Part shown: piece after piece, positions 9,392 to 18,707 of the stretch
How positions within the stretch are numbered: position 1 is the first letter of the stretch
How the letters are laid out: each line of letters begins with the position of its first letter
NCBI RefSeq assembly: GCF_000244955.1
Contig: NZ_CM001439.1
Location: 2,508,628 to 2,572,627 of the forward strand
Direction: 5' to 3'
DNA length: 64,000 nt
Origin: Saccharomonospora marina XMU15
Lineage (GTDB): Bacteria; Actinomycetota; Actinomycetes; Mycobacteriales; Pseudonocardiaceae
Notes under the pieces: model-generated
Databases searched by the model: none
Seen by the model: the letters and a program-made list of their open reading frames with translations, nothing else
What the model was told of the DNA's origin: nothing
Position numbers and translations under genes: made by a program

Positions 9392-10867
9392 ATGGAGCTG
9401 CGATACCTGCCGTGGAACCCGACGAGCCCGCTGCGTCAGCACTGGACGCGGGTGGGGCTTCGCGACGACAGGGTGGAACTGACCTACGAGCAGTTCGATG
9501 CCTGGGTCGAGGCGTTCGCCGAACAACTTGCCGAGCGCGGCTTCGGCCGGGGGCAGGTGCTGGCGATCGTGTTGCCCAACCGGGTCGAGTTGCTCGTCGC
9601 GATGTTCGCGGCCTGGCGGCTTGGCGGGGCGGTGACGCCGGTCAATCCCGCGTTCACCGAGACCGAGGCGAACTACCAGATCACCGACTCCGGTGCCTCG
9701 CTCGTGGTGACGCTCGCGCCCTGCGCCTCCGTCGCGGGCAGGCCGGCCATCCACGTCGACGACATGCGAACCGACCGGCTGCGAGAACCGCTGCCGCCCG
9801 CGGCGCTCGCCGGCGACGACCTCGCCCTGCTGATCTACACCAGCGGTTCCACCGGCAAGCCGAAGGGAGTGCTGCTCGACCACCGGCACGCCGAGGCGAT
9901 GTCGGAGACCATGGCGCGGCACCTGCGGCTCACCGAGAACGACCACTGCCTGCTGATCCTGCCGCTGTTCCACGTCAACGCGATCATGGTCAGCGTGCTG
10001 GCGCCACTGCGTTGCGGCGGTGAGGTGAGCATCGTCGGGCAGTTCTCCGCGGGCAAGTTCTTCGACCAGGTCGAGCGGTTGCGCCCGACGTACTTCTCCG
10101 CGGTGCCGACCATCTACGCCGTGCTCGCCGCCCTTCCGGAGAGCGTGCGGCCCGACGTGTCCTCACTTCGGTTCGTCGTCTGCGGGGCGGCGCCGGTCTC
10201 GCGTGAGTTGCTCGTCCGGCTGCGGGACCGGTACGGCTTCGAGGTCGTCGAGGGGTACGGGCTGACCGAGGGCACCTGTGCCTCGGCGTGCAACCCGGTC
10301 GACGGCGTTCGCAAGATCGGCACCGTCGGCCCGGCGTTGCCCGGCCAGCAGATTCGCATCATGGGCCCCGACGGCTCGTTCCTTCCCGCGGGCGAGGAGG
10401 GTGAGGTGGTCATCGCCGGACCCACCGTGATGCGCGGCTACCTCAACCGGCCCGATGCCACCGCCGAGACCATTGTGGACGGATGGTTGCACACGGGTGA
10501 CATCGGCAGGCTCGACGACGACGGCTACCTGACCGTCGTCGACCGGCTGAAAGACATGATCATTCGCGGTGGCGAGAACATCTACCCCAAGGAGATCGAG
10601 GCCGTCCTCTCGACCGTGGCGGGCGTGCTCGAGTCAGCGGTCGTCGGTCGTCCCGACGACATCTACGGCGAGATCCCGGTCGCCTACGTCAGCGTCTACC
10701 CCGGTTCGACGATCACCGAGGAGGAGCTCCTCGATCACTGTCGACTGCACCTGACCAGGGTGAAGGTGCCCGAGCGCGTCCACCTCGTCGACGCCCTGCC
10801 CAAGAACCCGGTCGGCAAGATCGACAAGCCTGCCCTCCGGCGAAACCTCAGTACCCAGGCGGCCTGA
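9392..10867 (+). CDS. Class I adenylate-forming acyl-CoA synthetase (long/medium-chain type)
   Basis: A 491-residue AMP-dependent acid-CoA ligase. Motifs: P-loop YTSGSTGKPKG (about 149-159), the adenylate-binding EGYGLTEG, the HTGDIG/D-linker, DRLKDMIIRGGENIYPKEIE and the catalytic C-terminal Lys in NPVGKIDK. It activates a carboxylic acid to its CoA thioester. I chose the ATG at 9392 because GGAGGTGG precedes it; the frame is open for 50 more codons upstream, but those lie in the regulatory region. It heads an operon with a DUF3556 membrane protein, an FAD oxidoreductase and a regulator, suggesting fatty-acid or lipid processing. Confidence 0.9.
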   Translation: MELRYLPWNPTSPLRQHWTRVGLRDDRVELTYEQFDAWVEAFAEQLAERGFGRGQVLAIVLPNRVELLVAMFAAWRLGGAVTPVNPAFTETEANYQITDSGASLVVTLAPCASVAGRPAIHVDDMRTDRLREPLPPAALAGDDLALLIYTSGSTGKPKGVLLDHRHAEAMSETMARHLRLTENDHCLLILPLFHVNAIMVSVLAPLRCGGEVSIVGQFSAGKFFDQVERLRPTYFSAVPTIYAVLAALPESVRPDVSSLRFVVCGAAPVSRELLVRLRDRYGFEVVEGYGLTEGTCASACNPVDGVRKIGTVGPALPGQQIRIMGPDGSFLPAGEEGEVVIAGPTVMRGYLNRPDATAETIVDGWLHTGDIGRLDDDGYLTVVDRLKDMIIRGGENIYPKEIEAVLSTVAGVLESAVVGRPDDIYGEIPVAYVSVYPGSTITEEELLDHCRLHLTRVKVPERVHLVDALPKNPVGKIDKPALRRNLSTQAA

Positions 10868-10944
10868 GCCGCTGAGTCCCTCACGTCCTGCGCGGGCTCC
10901 CTCGCGCAGTCACTGCCCCCTGCCCGCGAACGAAGGAGAGCACC

Positions 10945-12792
10945 GTGGGATTCAAGACCCCCGACATGCCGCCGGTGGACCCGGCGAAGTTCGAATCCAT
11001 GCCGGTCATGGAACGGATGCGGATGCTGGCCGTGCACTGGACGGAGTACGGCTTCGGCGGTCCGAAACAGATGCACATGCTCTACCTCATCAAGACCGTC
11101 CTGTTCGTCGTCGGTGGTTGGCTCGTCGTCGGCCTGACCACACCCGGGCTCAGCCTCACCGATCTCGGCGCGTGGTGGGGTGAGCTGATCGTCTACCAGA
11201 AGCTCATGGTGTGGACGGTGCTGTGGGAGATCACCGGGCACGCCGCTTCCTGGGGGCCGCTGGCCTTCAAGTTCGGCCCGATGATCGGTGGCTGGCGCTA
11301 CTGGGCCCGGCCGGGCACGCTGCGGCTGCCGCCGTATCCGGGCAAGGTCCCCGGCACGGCGGGTGACCGGCGCAGCGCCTTCGACGTCGGGCTCTACCTG
11401 CTGATCGTGGCTAACCTGCTGTTCCTGCTGCTTTCTCCCGGCGTGCAGAACGCGGCCGCCTACACCGACGTCGGCCTGTTGCCGGGCTGGGCACTGCTGA
11501 GCTACGTGGCACTACTGCTGATCATGGGGCTGCGTGACAGGGTGGTGTTCCTGGCCTCACGTCCGGAACAGTACGCCGTGTGCCTGCTCGCCTTCGGCGT
11601 GCTGGCAAGCCACGTCGACATGGTGCTCGTCGCCAAGATCGCCATGGTCGTCATCTGGCTCGGTGCGGGTGTCTCCAAGTTCGGGCATCACTTCAGCCTG
11701 GTGGTGCAGGCGATGATGAGTAACACGCCGTGGTTGCGGTCGAAGCGGTTCAAGCGCTCGCTCTACCGGAATGTGCCAACCGATCTGCGCCCTTCGAAGA
11801 TGGCGCTGGGCTGGGCACACCTGGGGGGCACGGTGGTGGAGTTGTGCCTGCCGCTGGTGCTGCTGTTCTCGACGAACGCGACCATCACCTGGCTGGCCAT
11901 CGCGGGCATGGTGCTGTTCCACCTCTTCATCTACTCGACCTTCCCGCTCGCGGTACCGCTGGAATGGAACGTCTTCTTCATCTTCGTGGTGCCGTTCCTG
12001 TTCGGCGGGTTCTTCGCGGGCAACGGGTACAGCGTCGTCGACTTCAGCAGTGCCTGGATTCTCGCCGCGGCGCTGATTCTCTGCCTGACCGGCCCGATCC
12101 TGGGCAACCTCAGGCCGGAGTGGGTGTCGTTCCTGATCTCCATGCGGCAGTACGCGGGCAACTGGGCATCGGCCACGATGGCGTTTCGGATGAACGACGC
12201 CGAGGACAAGCTCGACACCGGCCTCGTCAAGTCGATGAAGACCCAGCGGCAGCAGTTGCTCAGCCTCTACGGCTCCGATGTGGCCGAGATCTTCCTGCAG
12301 AAGTGCGTGGCCTTCCGCAGCATGCACAGTCATGGCCGGATGCACCTCTCGCTGCTGCAGCGACACCTCGACAAGCTCGAGAACTACCGGCTGCGGGAGG
12401 GCGAGGTCGTCTGCACCGTGCTGGTCGGCTGGCAGTTCGGCGACGGCCACCTCTTCGACGAGCGCACGATCGCGGCGGTACAGCAGCGGTGCGGCTTCGA
12501 GCCGGGCGAGTTCGTGATGGCGTGGACCGAGTCGCAGCCGATCCACAAGAAGACCGTGCGCTACATGGTCGTCGATGCCGCGCTCGGTGTCGTCGAGCGG
12601 GGCTACTACGACGTGCGTGACGCGGTGGCCGAGCAGCCGTGGATTCCCAACGGGCCGGTTCCGCACCAGGTGACCTGGCGCCTGCCCGGTTACGAGCCCG
12701 CAGGCGATTTCGTCCATCCCGCGCCGCGACCCGCCGATTCCGCGCGACCCGCGCGGCACCGTGACCCGGCGAGTGGAACAGTCGGTTCATGA
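10945..12792 (+). CDS. DUF3556 family multi-pass membrane protein
   Basis: A 615-residue integral membrane protein of the DUF3556 family, known mainly from mycobacteria and relatives. The first 430 residues contain about eight or nine hydrophobic segments (for example LIKTVLFVVGGWLVVGL, LYLLIVANLLFLLL, VFFIFVVPFLFGGFF), and the last 190 residues form a soluble domain rich in charged and aromatic residues. The GTG start has AAGGAGAG upstream. The family has no established biochemical role; its neighbours (acyl-CoA synthetase and FAD desaturase-like enzyme) suggest work on lipids or fatty acids in the membrane. Its stop overlaps the next gene's ATG. Confidence 0.85.
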   Translation: MGFKTPDMPPVDPAKFESMPVMERMRMLAVHWTEYGFGGPKQMHMLYLIKTVLFVVGGWLVVGLTTPGLSLTDLGAWWGELIVYQKLMVWTVLWEITGHAASWGPLAFKFGPMIGGWRYWARPGTLRLPPYPGKVPGTAGDRRSAFDVGLYLLIVANLLFLLLSPGVQNAAAYTDVGLLPGWALLSYVALLLIMGLRDRVVFLASRPEQYAVCLLAFGVLASHVDMVLVAKIAMVVIWLGAGVSKFGHHFSLVVQAMMSNTPWLRSKRFKRSLYRNVPTDLRPSKMALGWAHLGGTVVELCLPLVLLFSTNATITWLAIAGMVLFHLFIYSTFPLAVPLEWNVFFIFVVPFLFGGFFAGNGYSVVDFSSAWILAAALILCLTGPILGNLRPEWVSFLISMRQYAGNWASATMAFRMNDAEDKLDTGLVKSMKTQRQQLLSLYGSDVAEIFLQKCVAFRSMHSHGRMHLSLLQRHLDKLENYRLREGEVVCTVLVGWQFGDGHLFDERTIAAVQQRCGFEPGEFVMAWTESQPIHKKTVRYMVVDAALGVVERGYYDVRDAVAEQPWIPNGPVPHQVTWRLPGYEPAGDFVHPAPRPADSARPARHRDPASGTVGS

Positions 12793-14222
12793 CGAAAGCC
12801 GTAGTGGTCGGCAGCGGGCCCAACGGGCTCGCTGCCGCCCTCACCCTGGCGGCGGAGGGTGTGGAGGTCGAGGTGCTGGAGGCGGCACCCACCATCGGGG
12901 GAGGCACCCGCACCAGCGAACTCACCCTGCCAGGTTTGCTGCACGACGAATGCTCCGGTTTCCACCCGCTCGCCGTCGACACGCCGTTCGCCCGACGATT
13001 CGACCTGTCACGGCACGGGCTGCGCTGGCGGTGGCCCGAGGTGCAGTACAGCCACCCGCTCGACGGTGGCGGTGGCGCTGCGGCGTGGCGGTCGCCGGAC
13101 GCCACAGCGGCGGCTCTCGGTGCGGACGGGCGAGCATGGCGGCAGGTGTTCGGCTGGTTGACCAGCCGGTTCGACGACATCGCCGAGGACTTCCTGCGAC
13201 CGATGCTGCACCTGCCTGCCCATCCGGTGAAGCTGGCTCGGTTCGGCGCGTTGGCCGCGCTGCCCGCCACTGCGCTGGCCAGCAGGTGGTCGACGCCGCA
13301 GGGCCGGGCGCTGTTCGCGGGTGTGGCCGCTCACGCACTGCGACCGTTCGCCTCACCGATGTCGTCGGCGATCGGCGTCGCGCTCGGGACGGCGGCTCAC
13401 CGCTACGGCTGGCCCGTGGCCGAGGGCGGCTCGGCCGCGATAGCGCGGGCGCTGGCCGGTCTGCTCGCCGAACACGGCGGCAAGGTGAGAACCGGGATCA
13501 CCGTGACGTCACTGGACGAACTCGGCTCGGCGGACGTGGTCATGCTCGACGTCGCCCCTTCCGCCGCCGCACGCATCGCCGGTGAGCGGTTGCCGCCGCG
13601 CGTTCGGCGTGCCCTCACCCGGTACCGCCACGGACCAGGGGTGTTCAAGGTCGAGTTCGCGGTGCGGGAAGGGGTGCCCTGGCAGCACGAGGAGTCGCGA
13701 CACGCGGGCACGGTGCATGTGGGCGGGTCGCTCGCCGAGATCGCGGCGGCCGAGCGGGAGGTCCACCGTGGCCGGATGCCGACGCGGCCGTTCGTTCTCG
13801 TCGGCCAGCAGTACCTCGCCGACCCCTCGCGCGCGGCGGGGGACGTGGTGCCGGTGTATGCCTACGCCCACGTGCCCCAGGGCTGGGCAGCAGACGCCAC
13901 GGTGGCGATCGAGCGGCAGATCGAACGGTTCGCGCCGGGGTTTCGGGACCGCGTTCTCGCCCGCCACGTCCGGTCGGCGCGGCAACTGCAGGAGTACAAC
14001 CCGAACTACGTCGGCGGCGACGTGGTCACCGGCGCCAACGACGCGCTTCAGCTGGTGTTTCGGCCGAGGGTGGCGCTCGACCCCTACCGGCTCGGGGTGC
14101 CCGGTGTCTATCTTTGTTCGGCGGCCACCCCACCCGGCGCGGGTGCGCACGGCATGTGTGGTTACAACGCGGCGCGTTCGGCGCTGCGCGAGCTTCGTGG
14201 GAAGGGCGCGGGGTGCTCGTGA
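12789..14222 (+). CDS. FAD-dependent oxidoreductase, phytoene desaturase (CrtI)-like
   Basis: A 477-residue flavoprotein of the phytoene desaturase/retinol saturase-like group. The N-terminal dinucleotide fold is clear: VVVGSGPNGLAAALTLAAEGVEVEVLE (GxGxxG and acidic end, residues 5-31), followed by GGGTRTSELTLPG, and the C-terminal FAD-binding YLCSAATPPGAGAHGMCGYNAA is diagnostic. The ATG overlaps the DUF3556 stop (ATGA), so the two proteins are co-translated and may act on the same lipid. No other carotenoid gene is nearby, so a carotenoid role is unlikely; saturation or desaturation of a long-chain substrate is inference. Confidence 0.87.
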   Translation: MTKAVVVGSGPNGLAAALTLAAEGVEVEVLEAAPTIGGGTRTSELTLPGLLHDECSGFHPLAVDTPFARRFDLSRHGLRWRWPEVQYSHPLDGGGGAAAWRSPDATAAALGADGRAWRQVFGWLTSRFDDIAEDFLRPMLHLPAHPVKLARFGALAALPATALASRWSTPQGRALFAGVAAHALRPFASPMSSAIGVALGTAAHRYGWPVAEGGSAAIARALAGLLAEHGGKVRTGITVTSLDELGSADVVMLDVAPSAAARIAGERLPPRVRRALTRYRHGPGVFKVEFAVREGVPWQHEESRHAGTVHVGGSLAEIAAAEREVHRGRMPTRPFVLVGQQYLADPSRAAGDVVPVYAYAHVPQGWAADATVAIERQIERFAPGFRDRVLARHVRSARQLQEYNPNYVGGDVVTGANDALQLVFRPRVALDPYRLGVPGVYLCSAATPPGAGAHGMCGYNAARSALRELRGKGAGCS

Positions 14223-15544
14223 CCGAACCCTTGAAACGACGCCTGGTTTCCGACGACGCCCCGGAGGCCGGGCAGATCCGCGCTCTCGTGGTGCGTGTCG
14301 CCGAGCGCCTGCAGGCGCGCCACACCGAACTCAGCGACAGCGTGAACTCCGCGATCGAGCACGCCGTCGCGGATCTCGACGCGCCGGAACTGACCGAGAT
14401 GCTGCACGCCAGCGTCGAGGGCAATGTCACCACGATCCTGCACATGCTGCGCAACGACATCCCGATCGAGCACGTGCAGCCCGCCACCGCCGCCACCGAG
14501 TACGCCGTCCGGCTTGCTCGTGCCGGCGTACCCGCGGGGCCGCTGCGCCGCGCGTACCACATCGGCACCGATGATCTGCTGGCCGAGGTGTTCCACGAGA
14601 TCGAACTACTGGACTGCTCCTCGGAGCTGAAGTTGCGGCTGCTGCACCACCTCGCCGGTTGGCTGCACCGCTACATCGACTGGATCACCAGGGTGGTGCT
14701 GGACGCGCACGAGGCGGAGCGGCTTGCGCTGCTGGAGCAGAACGCCACCGACGTGTCACGGCTGGTGCATCGGCTGCTCGACGGCGAGCCCGTGGAGCCC
14801 GACCAGTTCGCGGCCACGACCGGCTACCGCCTCGAACGGCCGCACGTCGCCACCGTTGTCTGGGACGAGGGAGTGCGGCAGGCCGCCGACCAGATCGAGA
14901 CGTTGCGGTCGCTGGCGAAGCGACTCGCCTGCGCGCTGGGCAGCAAGGACGAGCCGCTGTTCATGCCCATCGACCGCAGCACCGCATGGGTATGGTGCCA
15001 TGTGCCGAAGGTGAGCTCACCGACCGGCGCGGCGCGGGTGAGTGACGTACTGTCCGTGACCCCGTCCGTACGGGCCGCGATCGGCACTCCCGTCGCAGGC
15101 GTCGAGGGCTTTCGCAGGACGCTGGAACAAGCCAATGCGGTGCGGCTGGTCGCCAACACCAGCAGCGAGCCGCACACCCGGGTCGTCTGCTACGGCGACG
15201 ACGGCATGGCTGTCGTGGCCATGTTGGCCCGGGACCTCGCCGCCACCCGGCGGTGGGTCATCGACACTCTCGGGCTGCTGTCGCTCGACACCGAACCCGC
15301 CGACCGGCTACGAGAGACGTTGCGAACCTTCCTGCGTACCGGCAGCTATGTCGAGACCTCCAAGACGCTGGTGTTGCACCGCAACACCGTGAAGTACCGG
15401 CTGGCCAAGGCGGAACAGGAGCGGGGTCGCCCGCTGGCCGAAGGCCAGCTGGACCTGGAACTCGCGCTGCACCTGTGCCATGTGCTCGGGCAGGCAGTGC
15501 TGCAGCAGCCGCGCAATGCCGGGGAGAACGGCTACGCGGGCTGA
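14219..15544 (+). CDS. PucR/CdaR-like helix-turn-helix transcriptional regulator
   Basis: A 441-residue regulator. The N-terminal helical domain (about 1-160) resembles the RsbT co-antagonist-like part of this family, the middle holds a GGDEF-like fold remnant, and the C-terminus has the HTH_30 domain with SYVETSKTLVLHRNTVKYRLAK (recognition helix HRNTVKYRL). Proteins of this layout end many actinobacterial lipid operons. GTG at 14219 overlaps the preceding stop (GTGA); another GTG at 14213 is possible and sits better behind GGGAAGG. It likely controls its own operon, starting at the acyl-CoA synthetase. Confidence 0.85.
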   Translation: MTEPLKRRLVSDDAPEAGQIRALVVRVAERLQARHTELSDSVNSAIEHAVADLDAPELTEMLHASVEGNVTTILHMLRNDIPIEHVQPATAATEYAVRLARAGVPAGPLRRAYHIGTDDLLAEVFHEIELLDCSSELKLRLLHHLAGWLHRYIDWITRVVLDAHEAERLALLEQNATDVSRLVHRLLDGEPVEPDQFAATTGYRLERPHVATVVWDEGVRQAADQIETLRSLAKRLACALGSKDEPLFMPIDRSTAWVWCHVPKVSSPTGAARVSDVLSVTPSVRAAIGTPVAGVEGFRRTLEQANAVRLVANTSSEPHTRVVCYGDDGMAVVAMLARDLAATRRWVIDTLGLLSLDTEPADRLRETLRTFLRTGSYVETSKTLVLHRNTVKYRLAKAEQERGRPLAEGQLDLELALHLCHVLGQAVLQQPRNAGENGYAG

Positions 15545-15586
15545 GCGGCCGCACGCCCACAGCGGCCGGAAACGGGTGAGGTGACG

Positions 15587-16150
15587 TCAGGCCCTGGTCA
15601 ACGACATGAGCAGCAGCCAGGTCACGACCAGCGCGGAAAGGGCGGCGAACCGCCAGTATCGCGGCAGGGTGGCAGCCGTGACGACCGCGGCGGTGGCATA
15701 GCCGATCCCGACACAGAACGCGAGCGCCACCGGCGGCTCGCCACCCGCGATGCCGCCGAGGCGGTCAGCCGTCGAACCGATCACCCAGGCCAGCACCGGT
15801 CCGAGCAGCGCCGTCGGGTAGGCAGGCCGGACGCGAAGCAGCCACAGCAGGCCCCAGCCGATCGGCAGGCTCAGGCCCAGCACCAAGGCGATGGTGAAAA
15901 CAAAACTGATCATCGCGCCGCCGACAGCGCCCGCGGCCTCACACAGCGCCCGTACCGCCTCGCAGTCGCCTCCCGGTCGCCCCGGGCTCACCAGGGACAA
16001 CGGCAGGTCGGGAAAGAGGAGGAAGAAGCCCCACCAGCCCAGCACGAGACCGGCGCCTGACGCCGCCGCGCCCAGCAGGCGCGCCACCAGGCGGGCGGGC
16101 GCCACACCACCAGCGGATTCGGCAGGGCGGGCGGTTGGCTTGTCGTCCAC
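15587..16150 (-). CDS. Hypothetical multi-pass membrane protein
   Basis: I do not recognise this 187-residue protein. After about 25 polar residues it has five hydrophobic segments, among them GAGLVLGWWGFFLLFP, AMISFVFTIALVLGLSLPIGWGLLWLL, LLGPVLAWVIGSTA and a C-terminal FAALSALVVTWLLLMSL. A loop near residues 60-75 holds two cysteines (GDCEAVRALCEAAG), possibly a disulfide outside the membrane. GTG at 16150 is preceded by GGGAA; the frame continues to a TTG at 16210. It is convergent with the PucR-like gene and transcribed away from the MBL-fold gene. Confidence 0.65.
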   Translation of the reverse strand: MDDKPTARPAESAGGVAPARLVARLLGAAASGAGLVLGWWGFFLLFPDLPLSLVSPGRPGGDCEAVRALCEAAGAVGGAMISFVFTIALVLGLSLPIGWGLLWLLRVRPAYPTALLGPVLAWVIGSTADRLGGIAGGEPPVALAFCVGIGYATAAVVTAATLPRYWRFAALSALVVTWLLLMSLTRA

Positions 16151-16292
16151 GACATTCCCGGTTCTGACGGCGGCGAACTGGGAACGCGACCCTATCGCGG
16201 GTGGCGGCAACGGTGTGGGCGATTCCGGGTTTTTCCGAACCGGCGGCCCAGCAAGCGCGGCACTCGCGGCAAGGCCCCATGACTGGCGATCC

Positions 16293-16320
16293 TTGACCTT
16301 GACCTTACTAGAGGTATTAG
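16293..16320 (+). promoter_or_regulatory. Possible promoter of the MBL-fold gene
   Basis: TTGACC occurs twice in tandem (16293-16298 and 16299-16304) and TATTAG lies at 16315-16320, 16 bases after the first copy. This is a fair vegetative-type promoter 38 bases before the ATG at 16358. The doubled TTGACC could also be an operator half-site pair. Confidence 0.4.
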
Positions 16321-16357
16321 CGTGAGGCTTGTCAGTACAGTTTGGAGGGTGAGTGTC

Positions 16358-16996
16358 ATGAGGCGAATCCGGCCTGATCTATGGGAAACCGAGGCGGAGT
16401 ACCCCGCTCCCGGACTGAGCACCCACGCCTATCTGTGGGCCGCGCCCGGTGGCAACGTGCTGTTCTACAACACGACTCTGGAACACGAGATCGACGGTAT
16501 GGCGCGACTGGGCGGAGTCGCCCGCCAGTACCTGAGCCACCAGGACGAGATCGCGCCCTCGCTTCGCGCCATCAGGCAGAGGTACGGCTCGACGCTGCAC
16601 TGTGGCGCCGCCGAGGCTGATGTCGTCGGGAGAACCTGCCCCGTCGACGGCGTGGTCGACGAGCGTCGCGTGGAGTTGGACGGGCTGGAAGTGCTCCCTA
16701 CGCCGGGCCACACGCCGGGCAGCACCTGTTTCCTGGTGTCGTCTGCCCACGAGGCGACGTACCTGTTCACCGGTGACACCGTGCTGCGCGATGCCGAGGG
16801 CAAGTGGTTCGCGGGCTACATCCCCGGCCACAGCGACCGCGACGCGCTGGCCGCCAGCCTGTCCGAACTGGCGAAACTCGCGCCGGACATCGTGATCTCC
16901 AGTGGTTTCGTCGGCGATTCGGGTGTGACCGAACTCGGTGAGCGAGCCTGGGCCGACTGCGTGGACGAGGCGCTGCGTTCGTTGGAGCGTAGCTGA
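16358..16996 (+). CDS. MBL-fold hydrolase-like protein with degenerate metal site
   Basis: A 212-residue metallo-beta-lactamase-fold protein. The fold is clear from THAYLW, the TPGHTPGST motif (third ligand His) and FTGDTVLRD (bridging Asp), but the first HxHxDH motif is replaced by YLSHQDE near residue 54, so at most one of its histidines remains. A zinc hydrolase of the standard kind is therefore doubtful. The ATG at 16358 has GGAGGGTGAG upstream and is preferred to GTG 16322. It stands alone between a divergent membrane protein and the monooxygenase operon. Confidence 0.8.
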   Translation: MRRIRPDLWETEAEYPAPGLSTHAYLWAAPGGNVLFYNTTLEHEIDGMARLGGVARQYLSHQDEIAPSLRAIRQRYGSTLHCGAAEADVVGRTCPVDGVVDERRVELDGLEVLPTPGHTPGSTCFLVSSAHEATYLFTGDTVLRDAEGKWFAGYIPGHSDRDALAASLSELAKLAPDIVISSGFVGDSGVTELGERAWADCVDEALRSLERS

Positions 16997-17152
16997 GGTC
17001 TGCGACTTGTTCTTCGTGATCGTTCACCGTGGTGGTCGGGATACCTCCGCGCCTGTCCAGGCGGTCGAGTCCGACCGGACCACGGCTGCCCTGCCGCGGC
17101 GGCCACAACTTCACCACGTTCTCGACCTTCCGCCCGGCGGGTGGGTCGCTTA

Positions 17153-17183
17153 ATATATTAACGGTACCGTATCGTTAATATAT
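17153..17183. promoter_or_regulatory. AT-rich inverted repeat, probable TetR operator
   Basis: Two perfect 11-base arms, ATATATTAACG (17153-17163) and CGTTAATATAT (17173-17183), flank a 9-base spacer. Nested inside is the 10-base palindrome ACGGTACCGT (17161-17170). The element ends 15 bases before the monooxygenase ATG, so bound protein would block transcription or initiation. The TetR gene that ends this two-gene operon is the natural ligand, giving an autoregulated, ligand-induced unit. The AT-rich sequence stands out strongly from its high-GC surroundings. Confidence 0.8.
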
Positions 17184-17198
17184 GGGGGAGTGAGTGGG

Positions 17199-18707
17199 AT
17201 GGCGCCTGACGTGCTGGTGGTCGGTGCTGGGCCGACGGGCCTGGCGACGGCCTGTGGGCTGCTGAGGCAGGGCGTTTCGGTGCGGGTCGTGGACAGGGCG
17301 GAGGGCCCGGCGGTGACCTCGCGTGCGAACTTCCTGCACGCGAGGGGTTCGGAGGTACTGGACCGGCTGGGCGCGTTGCGGGAACTGCCGGAAGAGTCGT
17401 TGCGCGCGATGATGATCACGACGTATCTGGGCGATCGGCCGATCGCGTCGCTGCGGTTCGGCGACCCGGGGTTGCGTACCGCTGCGCCACCGATGGTGGT
17501 TTCCCAGGCCAGGGTGGAGGCGGCGCTTCGGGATCGGCTGGCCGAGTTGGGGGCAGCGGTGGAGTGGGGCAGCACCCTGGTCGACCTCCAACAGGACAGC
17601 ACCGGGGTCACGGCTGTGCTGGGTACTGGTGAGTCGGTGCGGACCGGCTGGGTCGTCGGTTGCGACGGTGCGGGCAGCGTGACCCGCAGACTCGCGGGTA
17701 TCGGCTTTCCAGGGGTTCGGATCAGCGAGCGCTACCTGCTGGCGGACCTGCACATCGACTGGGACCTCGACCGGAGCGGGACCACCGGCTGGGTCAGCCC
17801 GGCCGGGATGATCGGTGCCATGCCGATGCCCAGTCCGAATGCCGATCTGTGGCGGCTGATCGCCTACGATCCCGCTGAGGGGGGTGTGAAGCCGAGTGAG
17901 CGAGAGATCGTGGAACGCTTCCGTAGGATCGTGCCCGAGCGCACGGGTCGTTCGGACGCGCGGATCCGCGACGCGACGTGGGTGTCGCTGTTCACCGTGC
18001 ACCGGCGGTTGGCGGAGGTGTACCGGCGTGGGAGGGTGTTGCTGGCTGGGGACGCGGCCCATGTGCATGCCCCGTTCGGTGGGCAGGGAATGCTGACCGG
18101 TCTCGGTGACGCGGAGAACCTTGCGTGGAAGCTTGGGCTTATCGTCAACGGTCGGGCTGACGAGTCGTTGCTGGACAGCTACGAAGCGGAGCGGCGGCCG
18201 CTGGCGACTCAGGTACTGCGCGGCACGACCGCGGTCACGAAGGTCAATATCGCCGCAGGCCCGGTCGGCCGGTTCCTGCGGGACCGGCTGCTCGTGCCGG
18301 TGCTCAACCTGCCCTGGGTACAGCGTTGGGCGACCTACTCGGCTTCCCAGTTGTGGGTGAGCTACCGGCGTGGCCCGCTGGGCACCGCCCGGTTGACTCG
18401 TGAACCCAGGCCCGGCGACCGGGTACCCGACCTGCACTGCGTCTGCCCGGACGGCGCGGTGTCGCGGCTGTATGCCGAGCTTCGTGGCCGCTTCGCGGTA
18501 CTGACGCCGGGCGCTGAGGAGCAGGGAGGCGTTGCCTCCGTCCAGCGTCGGCCGGGCAAGCATGTGGTGTTCCTGCGGTATGTGGACGACCGGCGTGAGA
18601 TGTGGTTGGTCCGTCCGGACGGGCACCTGGCATGGCGGGGACGGGATGTCTCCCTCCTGGAGCGGTGGCTGACCACCGCGTTGAGTACCGGGCGGGCGAA
18701 GCGATGA
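17199..18707 (+). CDS. FAD-dependent aromatic monooxygenase (PF01494, PheA/TfdB/Rox-like)
   Basis: A 502-residue class A flavin monooxygenase. Motifs: VLVVGAGPTGLATACGLL (GxGxxG, residues 4-21), the NAD(P)H/FAD region VGCDGAGSVTRRLAG (DG motif) and the second FAD motif GRVLLAGDAAHVHAPFGGQGML (GD motif, about 282-300), with a C-terminal thioredoxin-like domain as in phenol hydroxylases and antibiotic monooxygenases. It hydroxylates aromatic substrates, possibly inactivating an antibiotic or phenolic. The ATG at 17199 is preferred to GTG 17190 because GGGGGAG lies 8 bases upstream. The stop overlaps the TetR start, and a palindromic operator sits just upstream. Confidence 0.9.
   Translation: MAPDVLVVGAGPTGLATACGLLRQGVSVRVVDRAEGPAVTSRANFLHARGSEVLDRLGALRELPEESLRAMMITTYLGDRPIASLRFGDPGLRTAAPPMVVSQARVEAALRDRLAELGAAVEWGSTLVDLQQDSTGVTAVLGTGESVRTGWVVGCDGAGSVTRRLAGIGFPGVRISERYLLADLHIDWDLDRSGTTGWVSPAGMIGAMPMPSPNADLWRLIAYDPAEGGVKPSEREIVERFRRIVPERTGRSDARIRDATWVSLFTVHRRLAEVYRRGRVLLAGDAAHVHAPFGGQGMLTGLGDAENLAWKLGLIVNGRADESLLDSYEAERRPLATQVLRGTTAVTKVNIAAGPVGRFLRDRLLVPVLNLPWVQRWATYSASQLWVSYRRGPLGTARLTREPRPGDRVPDLHCVCPDGAVSRLYAELRGRFAVLTPGAEEQGGVASVQRRPGKHVVFLRYVDDRREMWLVRPDGHLAWRGRDVSLLERWLTTALSTGRAKR

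Noticed and set aside
15545-15586. Terminator made of two CGGCCG blocks between the PucR-like and membrane protein genes
   Set aside because: CGGCCG is self-complementary and common at this GC content; the possible stem is only six bases with an 11-base loop.
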